Of a stretch of 64,000 bases of DNA, positions 9,038-18,612 are shown in pieces. Source of the stretch: a bacterium (GTDB lineage: Bacteria > Myxococcota_A > Polyangia > Nannocystales > Nannocystaceae); assembly GCA_024742475.1 (NCBI GenBank), contig JANSYI010000010.1, positions 62,001 through 126,000 on the forward strand, in the 5' to 3' direction. Under the pieces are notes generated by a model. That model was not told where the DNA came from. It saw only the letters and a list, made by a program, of their open reading frames with translations, and did not search any database. Position numbers and translations under genes: made by a program. Position 1 is the stretch's first letter; the number at the start of each line of letters is the position of its first letter.

Positions 9038-10201
9038 CTACTTCTTCCTCCGCCGGCGCTTCTTCTTGGGGGGCTCTTCGGCTTCCGCGTCGGCGGCCGC
9101 CATCTCGGCGATGATTTCCTTCTTGGCGGCCGCGTCCTCGGCCTGCTCGGACGCGCTCAGCGGCGCCTTGGGACAGCAGGTCTGCCCTTCTTCGAGCGTG
9201 GTGAGATCGTCGGGGCACTCCGCGGTGCCCTCGAGGTCACACTTGGCCTTCTGGTTCTTCCACGCCAGCATGCTGTCCTCGCGAGCGAGGATCGCCTCGA
9301 GCTTCTCCTCGGGCAGCTCCGGCTCTTCGATGACCGTGCGGGCAAACATCCGCTGCGTGTAGGCCATCGAGCGCCAGGTATAGGCGTCGAGGAACTGTGG
9401 GTCCAAGGCGGTGGCCTTGTCGAGCAGCTCGATGACCTTGTCGGCCTGCGTGATCCGGTCGTTCGAGGGCAACTCTTCGTTGTAGGGCAGCCCCTTCTCG
9501 GGATCGGGCCACAACGGGTCGAACGCCTCGATGGCCAGCGCGTGCCAGGCTTTGACGCTGTCGGGGAAGTCCTCGGCGCGCTTCTTCATCCACTCGACGC
9601 GTTTGTCGGACTGACCGCACTTCTCGTACTGACGCCCGATGACGTTGTACCAGCTCTCCTCGCGCGGCTCGGCCTTGTGCTTGTCCATCCAGTACTGAAG
9701 GAGGTCGTCACACCGCTCGTCGGCATCGAGCAGCGTGAGGCGATAGTCGCGGACGATCTCCTCGTTGGAGCGCTTGTCCTCCTCGGCGTCGGCGGCTTCG
9801 CCCTCCTCCCCCTCTTCGGGCTCGACGTCGCCGCCCTCTTCTTCCTCGTCGGCCCGATCGAGCCAGGTCTGGAAGTCCTTGAGGGCCATGTTGGTGAAGG
9901 CTTTGCGCTTCTCGAGCTTCTCGGGGTCGCTCGTCCCGCGCAGCTTGAGGACCATGGCCATGGCCGCGCATCCGCGGTTCCAGAAGACCTTGACCCCGTC
10001 CTCCTCGATTTCGATGGATTTGGTGTAGGCCTCGATGGCCTCGGCGTACTGTCCGTCGTTGTAGGCGGCGTTGCCCTCGCGAATCAGATCGCGTGACTCG
10101 ATCTGCTTGCACGAGGTGGCACCCGCGGCCGCGAACAGGGCCATGCCCAACATCCACGCGCGGCCATCGAGCCAACCACTGCGGTGAAAAACCCGGCGCA
10201 T
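9038..10201 (-). CDS. TPR-containing lipoprotein, first gene of the motor operon
   Basis: 387 residues from the ATG at 10201. Signal segment ends ATSCKQ, giving a lipobox Cys. TPR-like units follow at once (LIREGNAAYNDGQYAEAIEA), with more in the middle (DAYTWRSMAYTQRM). An acidic low-complexity insert (Glu/Asp, about 155-185) and a highly basic C-terminus (PKKKRRRRKK) are unusual for an exported protein. It is followed directly by the TonB-like gene (TAG-ATG). A periplasmic TPR lipoprotein next to TonB/ExbB/ExbD parts recalls GltE-type partners in Myxococcus gliding complexes; this is suggestive only. Confidence 0.85.
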   Translation of the reverse strand: MRRVFHRSGWLDGRAWMLGMALFAAAGATSCKQIESRDLIREGNAAYNDGQYAEAIEAYTKSIEIEEDGVKVFWNRGCAAMAMVLKLRGTSDPEKLEKRKAFTNMALKDFQTWLDRADEEEEGGDVEPEEGEEGEAADAEEDKRSNEEIVRDYRLTLLDADERCDDLLQYWMDKHKAEPREESWYNVIGRQYEKCGQSDKRVEWMKKRAEDFPDSVKAWHALAIEAFDPLWPDPEKGLPYNEELPSNDRITQADKVIELLDKATALDPQFLDAYTWRSMAYTQRMFARTVIEEPELPEEKLEAILAREDSMLAWKNQKAKCDLEGTAECPDDLTTLEEGQTCCPKAPLSASEQAEDAAAKKEIIAEMAAADAEAEEPPKKKRRRRKK

Positions 10202-10393
10202 GTAAGCCGGCACTCTACAGCAAGGCACCCCGGGGAAATCAACAGGAGTCTTCGGAATTTGAGGCATGGGGAGCGCTTACGAACTGTGTGCAGCCTCTCG
10301 GCGCATCGTGCGAAAAGGCCCTGGGAGCCGCCCGAGGGAAACAGGCGCCGATGCGGCGGCGCCGCGGTACCGGATCGTCCGGTCGCATCGATG

Positions 10394-10421
10394 GCGCCCC
10401 AACGCAGCAGCGTCGGGGCGC
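10394..10421 (-). terminator. GC-rich hairpin downstream of the second TonB-like gene
   Basis: GCGCCCCAACGC (10394-10405) and GCGTCGGGGCGC (10410-10421) pair at 11 of 12 positions around a 4-nt loop. It lies 32 bp beyond the stop of the gene ending at 10453. No T-run follows on either strand, so it may only stabilise the 3' end. The remaining part of the 251-bp gap (10202-10452) shows no coding signal and presumably holds the promoter of the TPR-lipoprotein operon. Confidence 0.45.
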
Positions 10422-10452
10422 TTACAGGCGCGTCGCCAGGAGGGCCCGTCCA

Positions 10453-11265
10453 TCAGTCGAACCGGATGTCGAACGTGACGTCCGAACAGGTCGTGCGGGC
10501 CTTGCCGGCGACGCGCGCAGGCTTGAACCGCCACTTCTTCACCGCCGCCTTGCAGATCCGATCCACCTCGGGATCGCTGCCGAACCGCTTGGTGACCTTC
10601 GTGCTGGACACTCGCCCGTCGGTGCCAACGCAGAACTCGACCTTCACCCTGCCCGGCGCGTGCGAGCCCAGCCCGGTCTTCGTCTTGGCCAGGGCCGCGC
10701 TCGGCGGGTCGGGCGTGTAGATCGAGCGCGCCTTGAGGACCGACAGCGGCGCTCGCTCCGTGGTGTCGACCGTGCGGGGCTTGGTCGGCACACCGACGGA
10801 GGGCGGTTTGCCGATCGGCCCGTTGGGGACGCAGCCCACGCCCAGACAGCCCGGCTGCGCCTTCGGTCCTGGGATCCCCGCCTCGCCGGTCTCGCTGCCG
10901 GTGGGGTCGCCAACGCTTCGCCGCGCGCCCGCGTCTTCAGTCGGCGGTCCGTCCTCTTGGGTGGGCCGCTCCCCACGACGGGGCCGCGTGGTCATCTTCG
11001 CCGCGGCCACGCTCGGCTCCGACTCCGAGGAGGATTGGGCCCGCTCGGGCGGCTTGGCCTGCTCGGGCGGCATGTCGGCCATCAGCGTCAGCTCGAGCAT
11101 CTCGCTCCCCTGCGGTGGACCCACGGTGCCGATCGACAGACGCCCTGCTGCCCAACTCAACGACCCCGCGGCCGAGGTCACGGCCAGCGATGCCAGCAGC
11201 GCCATCATCATCCGCGCGCGCACGCGCGGGTCGACGGCGTGCCCTTCCATGTACATCTCGAACAT
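10453..11265 (-). CDS. Second TonB-like protein with AgmX/PglI-type C-terminal domain
   Basis: 270 residues from the ATG at 11265, which follows GGAGGT (11269-11274); an upstream ATG at 11307 lacks such a site. It is a paralogue of the protein at 8165-9037: same opening (MFEMYMEG), one membrane helix (about 19-42), a Pro/Ser/Glu-rich stalk and a C-terminal TonB-like tail with VKVEFCVGTDG, KKWRFKP and TTCSDVTFDIRFD. The PGGV array is replaced by a less regular Gly/Pro region with a Cys pair (PGCLGVGC). It probably competes or pairs with the first transducer for the ExbB/ExbD motor. Separated from it by 251 bp, so likely transcribed on its own or with epmA. Confidence 0.88.
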   Translation of the reverse strand: MFEMYMEGHAVDPRVRARMMMALLASLAVTSAAGSLSWAAGRLSIGTVGPPQGSEMLELTLMADMPPEQAKPPERAQSSSESEPSVAAAKMTTRPRRGERPTQEDGPPTEDAGARRSVGDPTGSETGEAGIPGPKAQPGCLGVGCVPNGPIGKPPSVGVPTKPRTVDTTERAPLSVLKARSIYTPDPPSAALAKTKTGLGSHAPGRVKVEFCVGTDGRVSSTKVTKRFGSDPEVDRICKAAVKKWRFKPARVAGKARTTCSDVTFDIRFD

Positions 11266-11337
11266 TGCACCTCCATGGACCGCGGCTTCGAACGCGGCCT
11301 GTTTCATGGAGACGAACGGGGCCGGTGCGCCGGTCTT

Positions 11338-12324
11338 TCAGTCCACGTGCAAGGCAATGTCCGAGAGGCACTGCGCGCCGGTGGCCACCATGAGCAGGCG
11401 TTCGAACCCCAGCGCCGCCCCAGCACACGCGGGGAGCTTCGGCAGGGCCTGCAGGAACCGCTCGGGCATCGGCAGTGGCTCCAGCCCATGCCCCTCGCGC
11501 AGGGCCGCCACCGCCTCGAATCTGCGCCGCTGCTCCGGGGCGTCTCGCAGCTCGTGATAGCCGTTGGCCAGCTCGATGCCCCCCACGTAGCTCTCGAATC
11601 GGTGGGCGTAGCTGCCCGTCCGCGCCCTGCCAGGACCGATCTGCGCCAACGCGGCCAATGGCGCCGGGTAGTCGACGATGTGCACGCCGCCGGCTTGCTC
11701 GGCGAGCCAGGGGTCGAGCGCGGCGTCCGACCACGCGGTGAGCAAGGCACTCCACGCGTAGAGGTCGTGCGCATGCGAGGGCATCCCCTCGGGGACATCC
11801 ACCCGCCACGCGCTCGGCACGATCGCGGCGAGCGTCGCCGCGTCCTCGGTCCCGGTCAGGCGCACCGTGGTCGTCGCCTCGAGCAGGGGCAGAAAGCCGT
11901 GGCAGGACCACGCTGAGACCGGCGCACGATCGAAGGCGACGAACACCGCGTCGACGAGCCTCTCGACGTCGGCACGCACCGCGCGTTCGTCCGCGTCGCG
12001 GCGGTACCACTCGATGAGGTGGAAGCCCTCGCTGTGCAGCCTCCCGTGCTCCGAAGCTCGGTGGACGGGCGCGATCTGAAAGATGTCCGGCGCGCCCGCG
12101 CACAGCAGCTGCTTCATCGGCAGCTCGGGTGAGGTCGCCAGCAGGTGACCGCCGGCGCGCAGCGGCTCGATGTAGGGCTCGATCGCGACCTCGGGCAGCC
12201 GCACGGGCGTGAGCGCCTCGTACAGATCGTGGTCGCGAAAATACGAACGAACCGCCTGCAGCGCCTGGTCCCAGGCCCGCACGCGGTCGTCGACTGGCCG
12301 AGGATTGGGCCGGGGGCCGGGCAC
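11338..12324 (-). CDS. epmA: EF-P--(R)-beta-lysine ligase (PoxA/GenX)
   Basis: 328 residues, close to the 325 of the E. coli enzyme. Class II lysyl-tRNA-synthetase-like fold without anticodon domain: LLATSPELPMKQLLCAG, IFQIAPVHRASEHGRLHSEG (motif 2 region), IELANGYHEL and the motif 3 segment GAALGFERLLMV, where the family more often has Asp. The start is the GTG at 12324, which shares its G with the TAG of efp (TAGTG), so it is translationally coupled to its substrate. It attaches beta-lysine to the conserved Lys of EF-P. The lysine aminomutase EpmB is not in the window. Confidence 0.93.
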   Translation of the reverse strand: MPGPRPNPRPVDDRVRAWDQALQAVRSYFRDHDLYEALTPVRLPEVAIEPYIEPLRAGGHLLATSPELPMKQLLCAGAPDIFQIAPVHRASEHGRLHSEGFHLIEWYRRDADERAVRADVERLVDAVFVAFDRAPVSAWSCHGFLPLLEATTTVRLTGTEDAATLAAIVPSAWRVDVPEGMPSHAHDLYAWSALLTAWSDAALDPWLAEQAGGVHIVDYPAPLAALAQIGPGRARTGSYAHRFESYVGGIELANGYHELRDAPEQRRRFEAVAALREGHGLEPLPMPERFLQALPKLPACAGAALGFERLLMVATGAQCLSDIALHVD

Positions 12325-12884
12325 TACTTGTTGACGCGCTCGACGTACTCGCCGCTGCGCGTGTCGATCTTGATGCTCTCGCCCTGCTTGATGAAGAGCG
12401 GAACCTGGATCTGACGCCCGGTCTGGACGGTCGCGGCCTTGGTCACGTTGGTCGCGGTGTCCCCTTTGACGCCCGGCTCGCACTCGACGACCTCCATCAC
12501 GATGTGGCTCGGCAGGCTCAGGCCCACCGCGCGGTCGTTGTAGAAGAGGACCTCGCACTCGGTGTTGTCGAGCAGGAAGTCCTTGTCGTCGCCGACGACG
12601 TCCACGGGCATCTCGATCTGCTCGTAGGTGGCGTTGTCCATGAAGGTGTACGCGTCGCCCGAGTTGAAGAGGTACTGCATCTTCTTCGACTCGACGTTCG
12701 CCGCCTTGAGCTTCTCACCCGAGCGCCAGGTCCGGTCGACGACCGATCCGGTGAGCATGTTCTTGATCTTGCACTTGTAGAGGCCCTGACCCTTGCCGGG
12801 CTTGACGAACTGGAAGTCCGTCACCACCCACGGGGCGCCGTCGATCTCCAGCTTCGCGTTCTTCTTCAGGTCAGAGACGTCCAT
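12324..12884 (-). CDS. efp: Translation elongation factor P
   Basis: 186 residues. Starts MDVSDLKKNAKLEID, with the modifiable loop FVKPGKGQG (Lys31 corresponds to Lys34 of E. coli EF-P). The C-terminal signature IKIDTRSGEYVERV is intact. EF-P relieves ribosome stalling at polyproline; notably the TonB-like protein of this window contains a run of 11 Pro. The gene directly precedes epmA with a 1-base overlap, which shows the beta-lysylation type of EF-P activation. Transcription diverges from the Rrf2 gene across 157 bp (12885-13041) that contains the AT-richest stretch nearby (around 13008-13025). Confidence 0.97.
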   Translation of the reverse strand: MDVSDLKKNAKLEIDGAPWVVTDFQFVKPGKGQGLYKCKIKNMLTGSVVDRTWRSGEKLKAANVESKKMQYLFNSGDAYTFMDNATYEQIEMPVDVVGDDKDFLLDNTECEVLFYNDRAVGLSLPSHIVMEVVECEPGVKGDTATNVTKAATVQTGRQIQVPLFIKQGESIKIDTRSGEYVERVNK

Positions 12885-13041
12885 GCGTGGGGGACCCTTC
12901 CTCCGTGGCGGGCCCGGTGTCAAGACGGGGCCGCCGGGGGCTCCGCACATGGTGCTGTGGCCGATGTGCCGCGGACCGCTGGCGCGCGGCCTCGAGATGT
13001 GGCACCTTATTCCACGGTTTTCCGCAAGGGTTACCGGACAA

Positions 13042-13455
13042 ATGAAGCTCAGCACCAAGGCTCGATATGGTCTCCGCGCGCTCGTTCACGTCGCAAACCG
13101 TGGTTACGCGTCCGCACAGGTCATCGCGGAACAGCAGACAATTCCCTCGCGATACCTCGAAGAAATCATCGGTGAGCTGCGAAAAGCGGGCCTCGTGATC
13201 GGAAAACGCGGTCCTCGGGGGGGTTATCGGCTGGCGCGCCCCGCCGAGGAGATCGCGCTCTCGGACGTGCTCAAGGCGCTCGCGAGCCCCACGGCGTCCT
13301 CGCCCACCGGCCGACCCCAAGACGAGATCACCGCGCTGGTCGAGCGCTCGGTCGACGACCGCTTGGCTGCCGCCGTCGGCGCCTTACGCCTGGCTGACCT
13401 GCTCGGCGAGGCGAAGGACCGTCACCGACGCAGCGCCGCCAACTATGTCATCTAG
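13042..13455 (+). CDS. Rrf2-family regulator of the cysteine operon, without Fe-S cysteines
   Basis: 137 residues. N-terminal winged helix typical of Rrf2 (MKLSTKARYGLRALVHVA, then IPSRYLEEIIGELRKAGLV and GPRGGYRLARP), followed by a shortened effector region. There is no Cys anywhere, so it cannot hold an IscR-type cluster. In this it resembles CymR of Firmicutes, which senses cysteine status by binding CysK. A cysteine synthase gene starts 27 bp downstream, so a CymR-like partnership is a reasonable hypothesis. The upstream 157 bp shared with efp should hold its operator; no clear palindrome could be picked by eye. Confidence 0.9.
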   Translation: MKLSTKARYGLRALVHVANRGYASAQVIAEQQTIPSRYLEEIIGELRKAGLVIGKRGPRGGYRLARPAEEIALSDVLKALASPTASSPTGRPQDEITALVERSVDDRLAAAVGALRLADLLGEAKDRHRRSAANYVI

Positions 13456-13482
13456 ACGGCGCCTGCCTGGGGGATTCTGACC

Positions 13483-14499
<1,017 letters not shown>

Positions 14500-14507
14500 A
14501 GGTCGCG

Positions 14508-15236
14508 ATGACGGTTTCTGCGCAGCTGCAGCGCACGCACTTCGTGGTCGTCGGCGCAGGTGGCCTGGGCTGCCCGGCGCTGCTGGGACTCAGCGCCGCG
14601 GGTGCTCGGCGGTTCACCATCGTCGACCCGGACGTCGTGGAGACCTCGAACCTGCAGCGACAGGTGCTCTACTCGGTGGCACAGGTCGGTCGCGCCAAGG
14701 CGGACGCGGCCGCGTGGGCGCTGCGGCAGCGGATCCCCGCCATCGAGGTCGACGCGATCGTTCGCGCGCTTCGCCCCGCCGATGCGTCGGCCTTCGTGGC
14801 CGCGCTTCCCCCCGAGTCCATCGTCCTCGAGTGCACCGACGCGCCGGCGCTGAAGTTCGCGCTCAACGACGCGGGGCTCGAGCACGGGACGCCGGTGGTC
14901 ATCGGCGCCGCGCTGGGCCTGCGAGGCCAGTGCATCGCCGTCAGGCGAGGGGTGGCGTGTTACCGCTGCATCTACGAGTCCGCCCCGCAGGACCTGCCCA
15001 CGTGCGAGAGCGCCGGCGTGCTCGGAGTCGCGGTGGGGCTCGCGGGCTTCGTGATGGCCAGCGCCGCGGTCTCCTTGTGTGACCCACAGCAGGCGGCCGA
15101 AACAACCGGCGCGCTGCTGGCGTTCGAGCTAGGCGCCGGCTCCATGCAGACGCTGCGACCGCGACCACGGGAGCGCTGCCCGGCCTGTGCCGCGGCCCAA
15201 CCAAGTCGATTTCCTCCACTTCAGGCGAGCGCCTGA
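14508..15236 (+). CDS. ThiF/MoeB/HesA-family E1-like adenylyltransferase
   Basis: 242 residues. ATP-binding GAGGLGCPALLGL at about 18-30, the conserved Arg loop in SNLQRQVLY, and two zinc-binding Cys pairs, CYRC in the middle and CPAC at the end. PTCESAGVLG is the region that carries the catalytic Cys in MoeB/ThiF. These enzymes adenylate the C-terminal Gly of a ubiquitin-like sulfur carrier before sulfur transfer. The carrier gene follows 45 bp later, so it almost surely acts on CysO. Unlike mycobacterial MoeZ there is no rhodanese domain, so the sulfur donor must be another protein. Confidence 0.93.
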   Translation: MTVSAQLQRTHFVVVGAGGLGCPALLGLSAAGARRFTIVDPDVVETSNLQRQVLYSVAQVGRAKADAAAWALRQRIPAIEVDAIVRALRPADASAFVAALPPESIVLECTDAPALKFALNDAGLEHGTPVVIGAALGLRGQCIAVRRGVACYRCIYESAPQDLPTCESAGVLGVAVGLAGFVMASAAVSLCDPQQAAETTGALLAFELGAGSMQTLRPRPRERCPACAAAQPSRFPPLQASA

Positions 15237-15281
15237 GCGAGTCACATCCTTCGGAACACCAGTCCAAACGAGCAAACGATC

Positions 15282-15557
15282 ATGGCAACGGTTCACATCC
15301 CCCCCGCCCTTCGCAAGTACACCCAGGGCAAAGAAGAAGTGTCGGTCGACGGCGGCAACGTGCGCGACCTGCTGGGCAACCTCGAGAGCAACTACCCTGG
15401 CATCGGCGAGCGCATCGTCGACGACAGCGGCGCGGTGCGTCGGTTCGTCAACGTCTTCGTCGCCGATGAGGACATCCGCTTCATGGACAACCTCGACACG
15501 TCCGTGAAGGACGGCGACGAGGTCTCCATCGTCCCGGCCATCGCCGGAGGTCGCTAG
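15282..15557 (+). CDS. cysO: CysO-type ubiquitin-like sulfur carrier with Gly-Gly-Arg tail
   Basis: 91 residues with the MoaD/ThiS beta-grasp pattern (MATVHIPPALRKYTQG, VRRFVNVFVADEDIRF, DGDEVSIVPAIAGGR). Close in layout to mycobacterial CysO, which donates thiocarboxylate sulfur to O-phosphoserine-derived aminoacrylate on CysM. The protein does not end in Gly-Gly but in Gly-Gly-Arg: the codons GGA GGT CGC are followed by TAG. The Arg would have to be removed before adenylation; the JAMM protease two genes downstream is a candidate. The stop is 2 bp before the cysM start. Confidence 0.93.
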   Translation: MATVHIPPALRKYTQGKEEVSVDGGNVRDLLGNLESNYPGIGERIVDDSGAVRRFVNVFVADEDIRFMDNLDTSVKDGDEVSIVPAIAGGR

Positions 15558-15559
15558 TC

Positions 15560-16555
15560 ATGGGCGCCGCATCGATCGCGCGGACCCCTCCTGCGGGCGT
15601 CACGTTCGCCGCATCGCGGCGCGTGCCTCCCCGCGTGGACTCGGTCCTCGACCTGGTGGGCAACACGCCGCTGCTTCGGCTGGGGCGCATCGATGCGGAC
15701 TGTCCGGGCGTGGAGCTGTGGGCCAAGGCCGAGTTCGCCAACCCCGGTGGCTCCGTCAAGGACCGCGCTGCCACGCGCATCATCAAGGACGCCATCGCCC
15801 GGGGCGACCTGGGCGATGGTCGTCGGCTGCTCGACAGCACCAGCGGCAACACCGGCATCGCCTACTCACTCGTGGGTGCCGCGCTGGGCATCCCCATCAC
15901 CTTGGTGATGCCCGAGAACGTCAGCCTGCCGCGCAAGCAGATCACCGCAGGCTTCGGGACCGAGCTCATCTTCTCGGATCCGATGGATGGTAGCGACGGC
16001 GCGATCGTCTTGGCCCGCAAGCTCGCCGCCGAGCACCCCGATCGCTACTACTACCCCAACCAGTACGCCAACGAATCGAACTGGCGCGCGCACTACGACG
16101 GCACCGCGCTCGAGATCTGGGCGCAGACGCAAGGCCGCGTGACGCACTTCGTCACGGGCATCGGGACCTCGGGCACCGTCGTCGGCACGTCGCGGCGGCT
16201 GCACGAACTCAACCCTTCGATCCGTTGCATCGGCATGCAACCCGACGATGCGTGGCACGGCCTCGAGGGTCTCAAGCACATCCCCAGCTCGCTCGTGCCG
16301 CCCATCTACGACGAGAGCGCGCTCGACGACACGCTGTGGATGCCCACCGACGAGGGCTGGGACATGTCCGAGCGCCTCGCCCGAGACGAGGCGCTGTTCG
16401 TGGGCCACTCCGCCGGAGCCAACGTCGCCGCGGCGCTGCGCATCGGCAAGGAGCTGGCCGCTGCCGGGCAAGAGGGCGTGGTCGTGACGATGCTATGCGA
16501 CCGGGGCGACCGCTACTTCGGCCCCCTGCAATGGGAGAAACACTATGTCTGGTAG
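15560..16555 (+). CDS. cysM: Cysteine synthase of the CysO-dependent (CysM) type
   Basis: 331 residues, fold-type II PLP enzyme. Lys in NPGGSVKDRAATRI, substrate loop DSTSGNTGIAYSL, glycine loop TGIGTSGTVVGTSRR and the PLP-phosphate loop VGHSAGANVAAAL. It differs from the upstream CysK in the 200-270 region and at the C-terminus (GPLQWEKHYVW), where CysM enzymes close the active site. The neighbours cysO, ThiF/MoeB and mec point to thiocarboxylated CysO as sulfur source; whether the acceptor is O-phosphoserine or O-acetylserine cannot be read from sequence. It overlaps mec by 11 bp. Confidence 0.92.
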   Translation: MGAASIARTPPAGVTFAASRRVPPRVDSVLDLVGNTPLLRLGRIDADCPGVELWAKAEFANPGGSVKDRAATRIIKDAIARGDLGDGRRLLDSTSGNTGIAYSLVGAALGIPITLVMPENVSLPRKQITAGFGTELIFSDPMDGSDGAIVLARKLAAEHPDRYYYPNQYANESNWRAHYDGTALEIWAQTQGRVTHFVTGIGTSGTVVGTSRRLHELNPSIRCIGMQPDDAWHGLEGLKHIPSSLVPPIYDESALDDTLWMPTDEGWDMSERLARDEALFVGHSAGANVAAALRIGKELAAAGQEGVVVTMLCDRGDRYFGPLQWEKHYVW

Positions 16556-17018
16556 AGACACCCCTTCCCTGCTCCAGGAGCACCTCGACCTCATCTACGC
16601 CCAGGCTCAGGCCGAGTTTCCCAAGGAGTGCTGCGGCTACATCCACGGGCGAGGGAAGACCGCGCGCGTGGTGCAGTGCAAGAACCGCCAGGACCAGCTT
16701 CACGCCTTCGACCCCGAGCTCAATCCGCGCACCGCCGAGAACGGCTACAACATCGGTGGCCGAGAGCTGCTCGATCTCACCCGCAGCTTCGAGTCGGACG
16801 ACCCCGCGACGATCATCTACCACTCGCACCCGCGCGTAGGCGCCTACTTCTCCGGCGAAGACACTCAGGCCGCGCTGGCCTCGAGCCTGCCCGTGGACTA
16901 TCTGGTGGTCGACGCCCAAGACGACGGCGTCAAGGGGGCCATCTTGTTCCGCCGCCAAGGCGATCAGTACGTCGAAGTCGAACGCTTCGGCGAGCCGGGT
17001 GGCGCTCGGGAGGGGTGA
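16545..17018 (+). CDS. mec: JAMM-family CysO-cysteine peptidase
   Basis: 157 residues. Zn-dependent JAMM/MPN+ protease: catalytic Glu in FPKECCGYIHG and the metal site HSHPRVGAYFSGED (HxH, then Ser and Asp). In mycobacteria Mec cleaves cysteine from the C-terminus of CysO after transfer. Here it may also trim the extra Arg from newly made CysO, as JAMM proteases of other pathways trim carrier tails. The ATG at 16545 lies inside cysM, overlapping by 11 bp. It ends the operon; the next 400 bp hold repeats rather than genes. Confidence 0.93.
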   Translation: MSGRDTPSLLQEHLDLIYAQAQAEFPKECCGYIHGRGKTARVVQCKNRQDQLHAFDPELNPRTAENGYNIGGRELLDLTRSFESDDPATIIYHSHPRVGAYFSGEDTQAALASSLPVDYLVVDAQDDGVKGAILFRRQGDQYVEVERFGEPGGAREG

Positions 17019-17030
17019 GCGTACGGCCCT

Positions 17031-17156
17031 CCTCCGTCGCCCTCCCCCTCCGGGTGAAGGGAGGGCTCCTCCAGAGGGCCTGCAAGCCACCCCCCTGCTC
17101 GCGCCCCCTGTTTTCCTTTCCGCTGCGCGGACCCTCCGGGTCCACTTCGCTCTCTT
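17031..17156 (+). repeat. Dispersed GC-rich repeat, copy A
   Basis: About 125 bp in the non-coding stretch after mec. It matches, in inverted orientation, the sequence at 17331-17426 and its continuation at 18568-18590. Blocks shared with that copy include GGGAGGGCTCCTCC, CTGCTCGCGCCCCCTG and GCGCGGACCCTCCGGGTCC. The last block contains a small palindrome. It starts with CCTCCGTCGCCCTCCCCC, a shorter version of which recurs at 58.9 kb. The 174 bp between copies A and B show no coding signal. Confidence 0.8.
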
Positions 17157-17330
17157 GCTGAGCGGCGGCCTCGTCTCCGCGGAGCTGCGGTTGGGTGTGC
17201 GGTGCGACGGTGAGTGCTCGCGTCTGGAGGTACGGACGCGTCGAGTACTGAGCTGCGGCTGCGCTGTTCAGCCGAGATGGTTGCGTGACCGAGGGGGCTC
17301 CGGCCCTGCCCCGGTAGCGGCTTCGACATG

Positions 17331-17426
17331 AGAGCGAAGTGGACCCGGAGGGTCCGCGCAGCGGGAAAGAAGACAGGGGGCGCGAGCAGAGCTGTCTGTC
17401 GCAGGCTCCCCGGAGGAGCCCTCCCT
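17331..17426 (-). repeat. Dispersed GC-rich repeat, copy B, interrupted by the IS
   Basis: Inverted copy of the repeat at 17031-17156, about 170 bp away from it. It is cut at CCCTCCCT (17426): in copy A this sequence continues as TCACCC and a GGGGGAGGGCGACGG-like block (reading the opposite strand), and here that continuation is found only after the IS, from 18568. The insertion split the repeat. The two inverted copies could fold into a long hairpin. Confidence 0.8.
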
Positions 17427-17431
17427 TGTAT

Positions 17432-17595
17432 CTTCTGAGAGGCCGATAGCTCGTGAGCCCTCTTGGTCGTTCGAGGCCGCGGGTGAGCAAAGAGCGTCGG
17501 CCACTTTTTTCGTCTTCCCGTAGAGCTCGTACAGTTGCCAGGGCCTCGAGCCCGAATACAAGGCAGAGCGGGGAACCGACGAGTCTGGAGGCAGG
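17432..17595 (+). ncRNA. Bridge RNA of the IS110-family element (ends approximate)
   Basis: Two stem-loops are visible. Target loop: closing stem GGCCGA (17441-17446) with TCGGCC (17497-17502) plus GCTC (17449-17452) with GAGC (17492-17495); inner hairpin GGTC/GGCC (17465-17468/17475-17478); left guide GAGCCCTC (17455-17462) equals the left flank of the insertion; right guide GGGTGAG (17481-17487) is the complement of CTCACCC at the right flank. Donor loop: CCCG/CGGG (17517-17520/17569-17572), inner GGGC/GCCC (17541-17544/17550-17553); left guide ACAGTTGC (17531-17538) equals the IS right end at 18559-18566; right guide ATACAAG (17556-17562) complements CTTGTAT at 17425-17431. Target loop precedes donor loop, as in IS621. 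A T6 run (17505-17510) lies between them. Confidence 0.85.
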
Positions 17596-17601
17596 CTAGA
17601 G

Positions 17602-18556
<955 letters not shown>

Positions 18557-18567
18557 AGACAGTTGCT

Positions 18568-18590
18568 CACCCAACGGGGGAGGGCGACGG
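18568..18590 (-). repeat. Distal part of dispersed repeat copy B, beyond the IS
   Basis: CACCC followed by GGGGGAGGGCGACGG. It is the continuation of copy B displaced by the insertion, as shown by the uninterrupted copy A. It lies between the IS and the end of the peptidase gene at 18613. Confidence 0.65.
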
Positions 18591-18612
18591 GGGGAGCCGT
18601 CGCTCAGACAGG

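Noticed and set aside
17031..17426. Copies A and B as terminal inverted repeats of a larger transposon
   Set aside because: They enclose only 174 bp without a gene, a third copy lies alone at 58.9 kb, and the IS ends are defined independently by the bridge-RNA guides.
17505..17510. T6 run after the GGCCGA/TCGGCC stem as a terminator of the bridge RNA
   Set aside because: It would cut the RNA before the donor loop, whose guides match the IS ends perfectly; it is more likely an inter-loop linker, though partial termination cannot be excluded.
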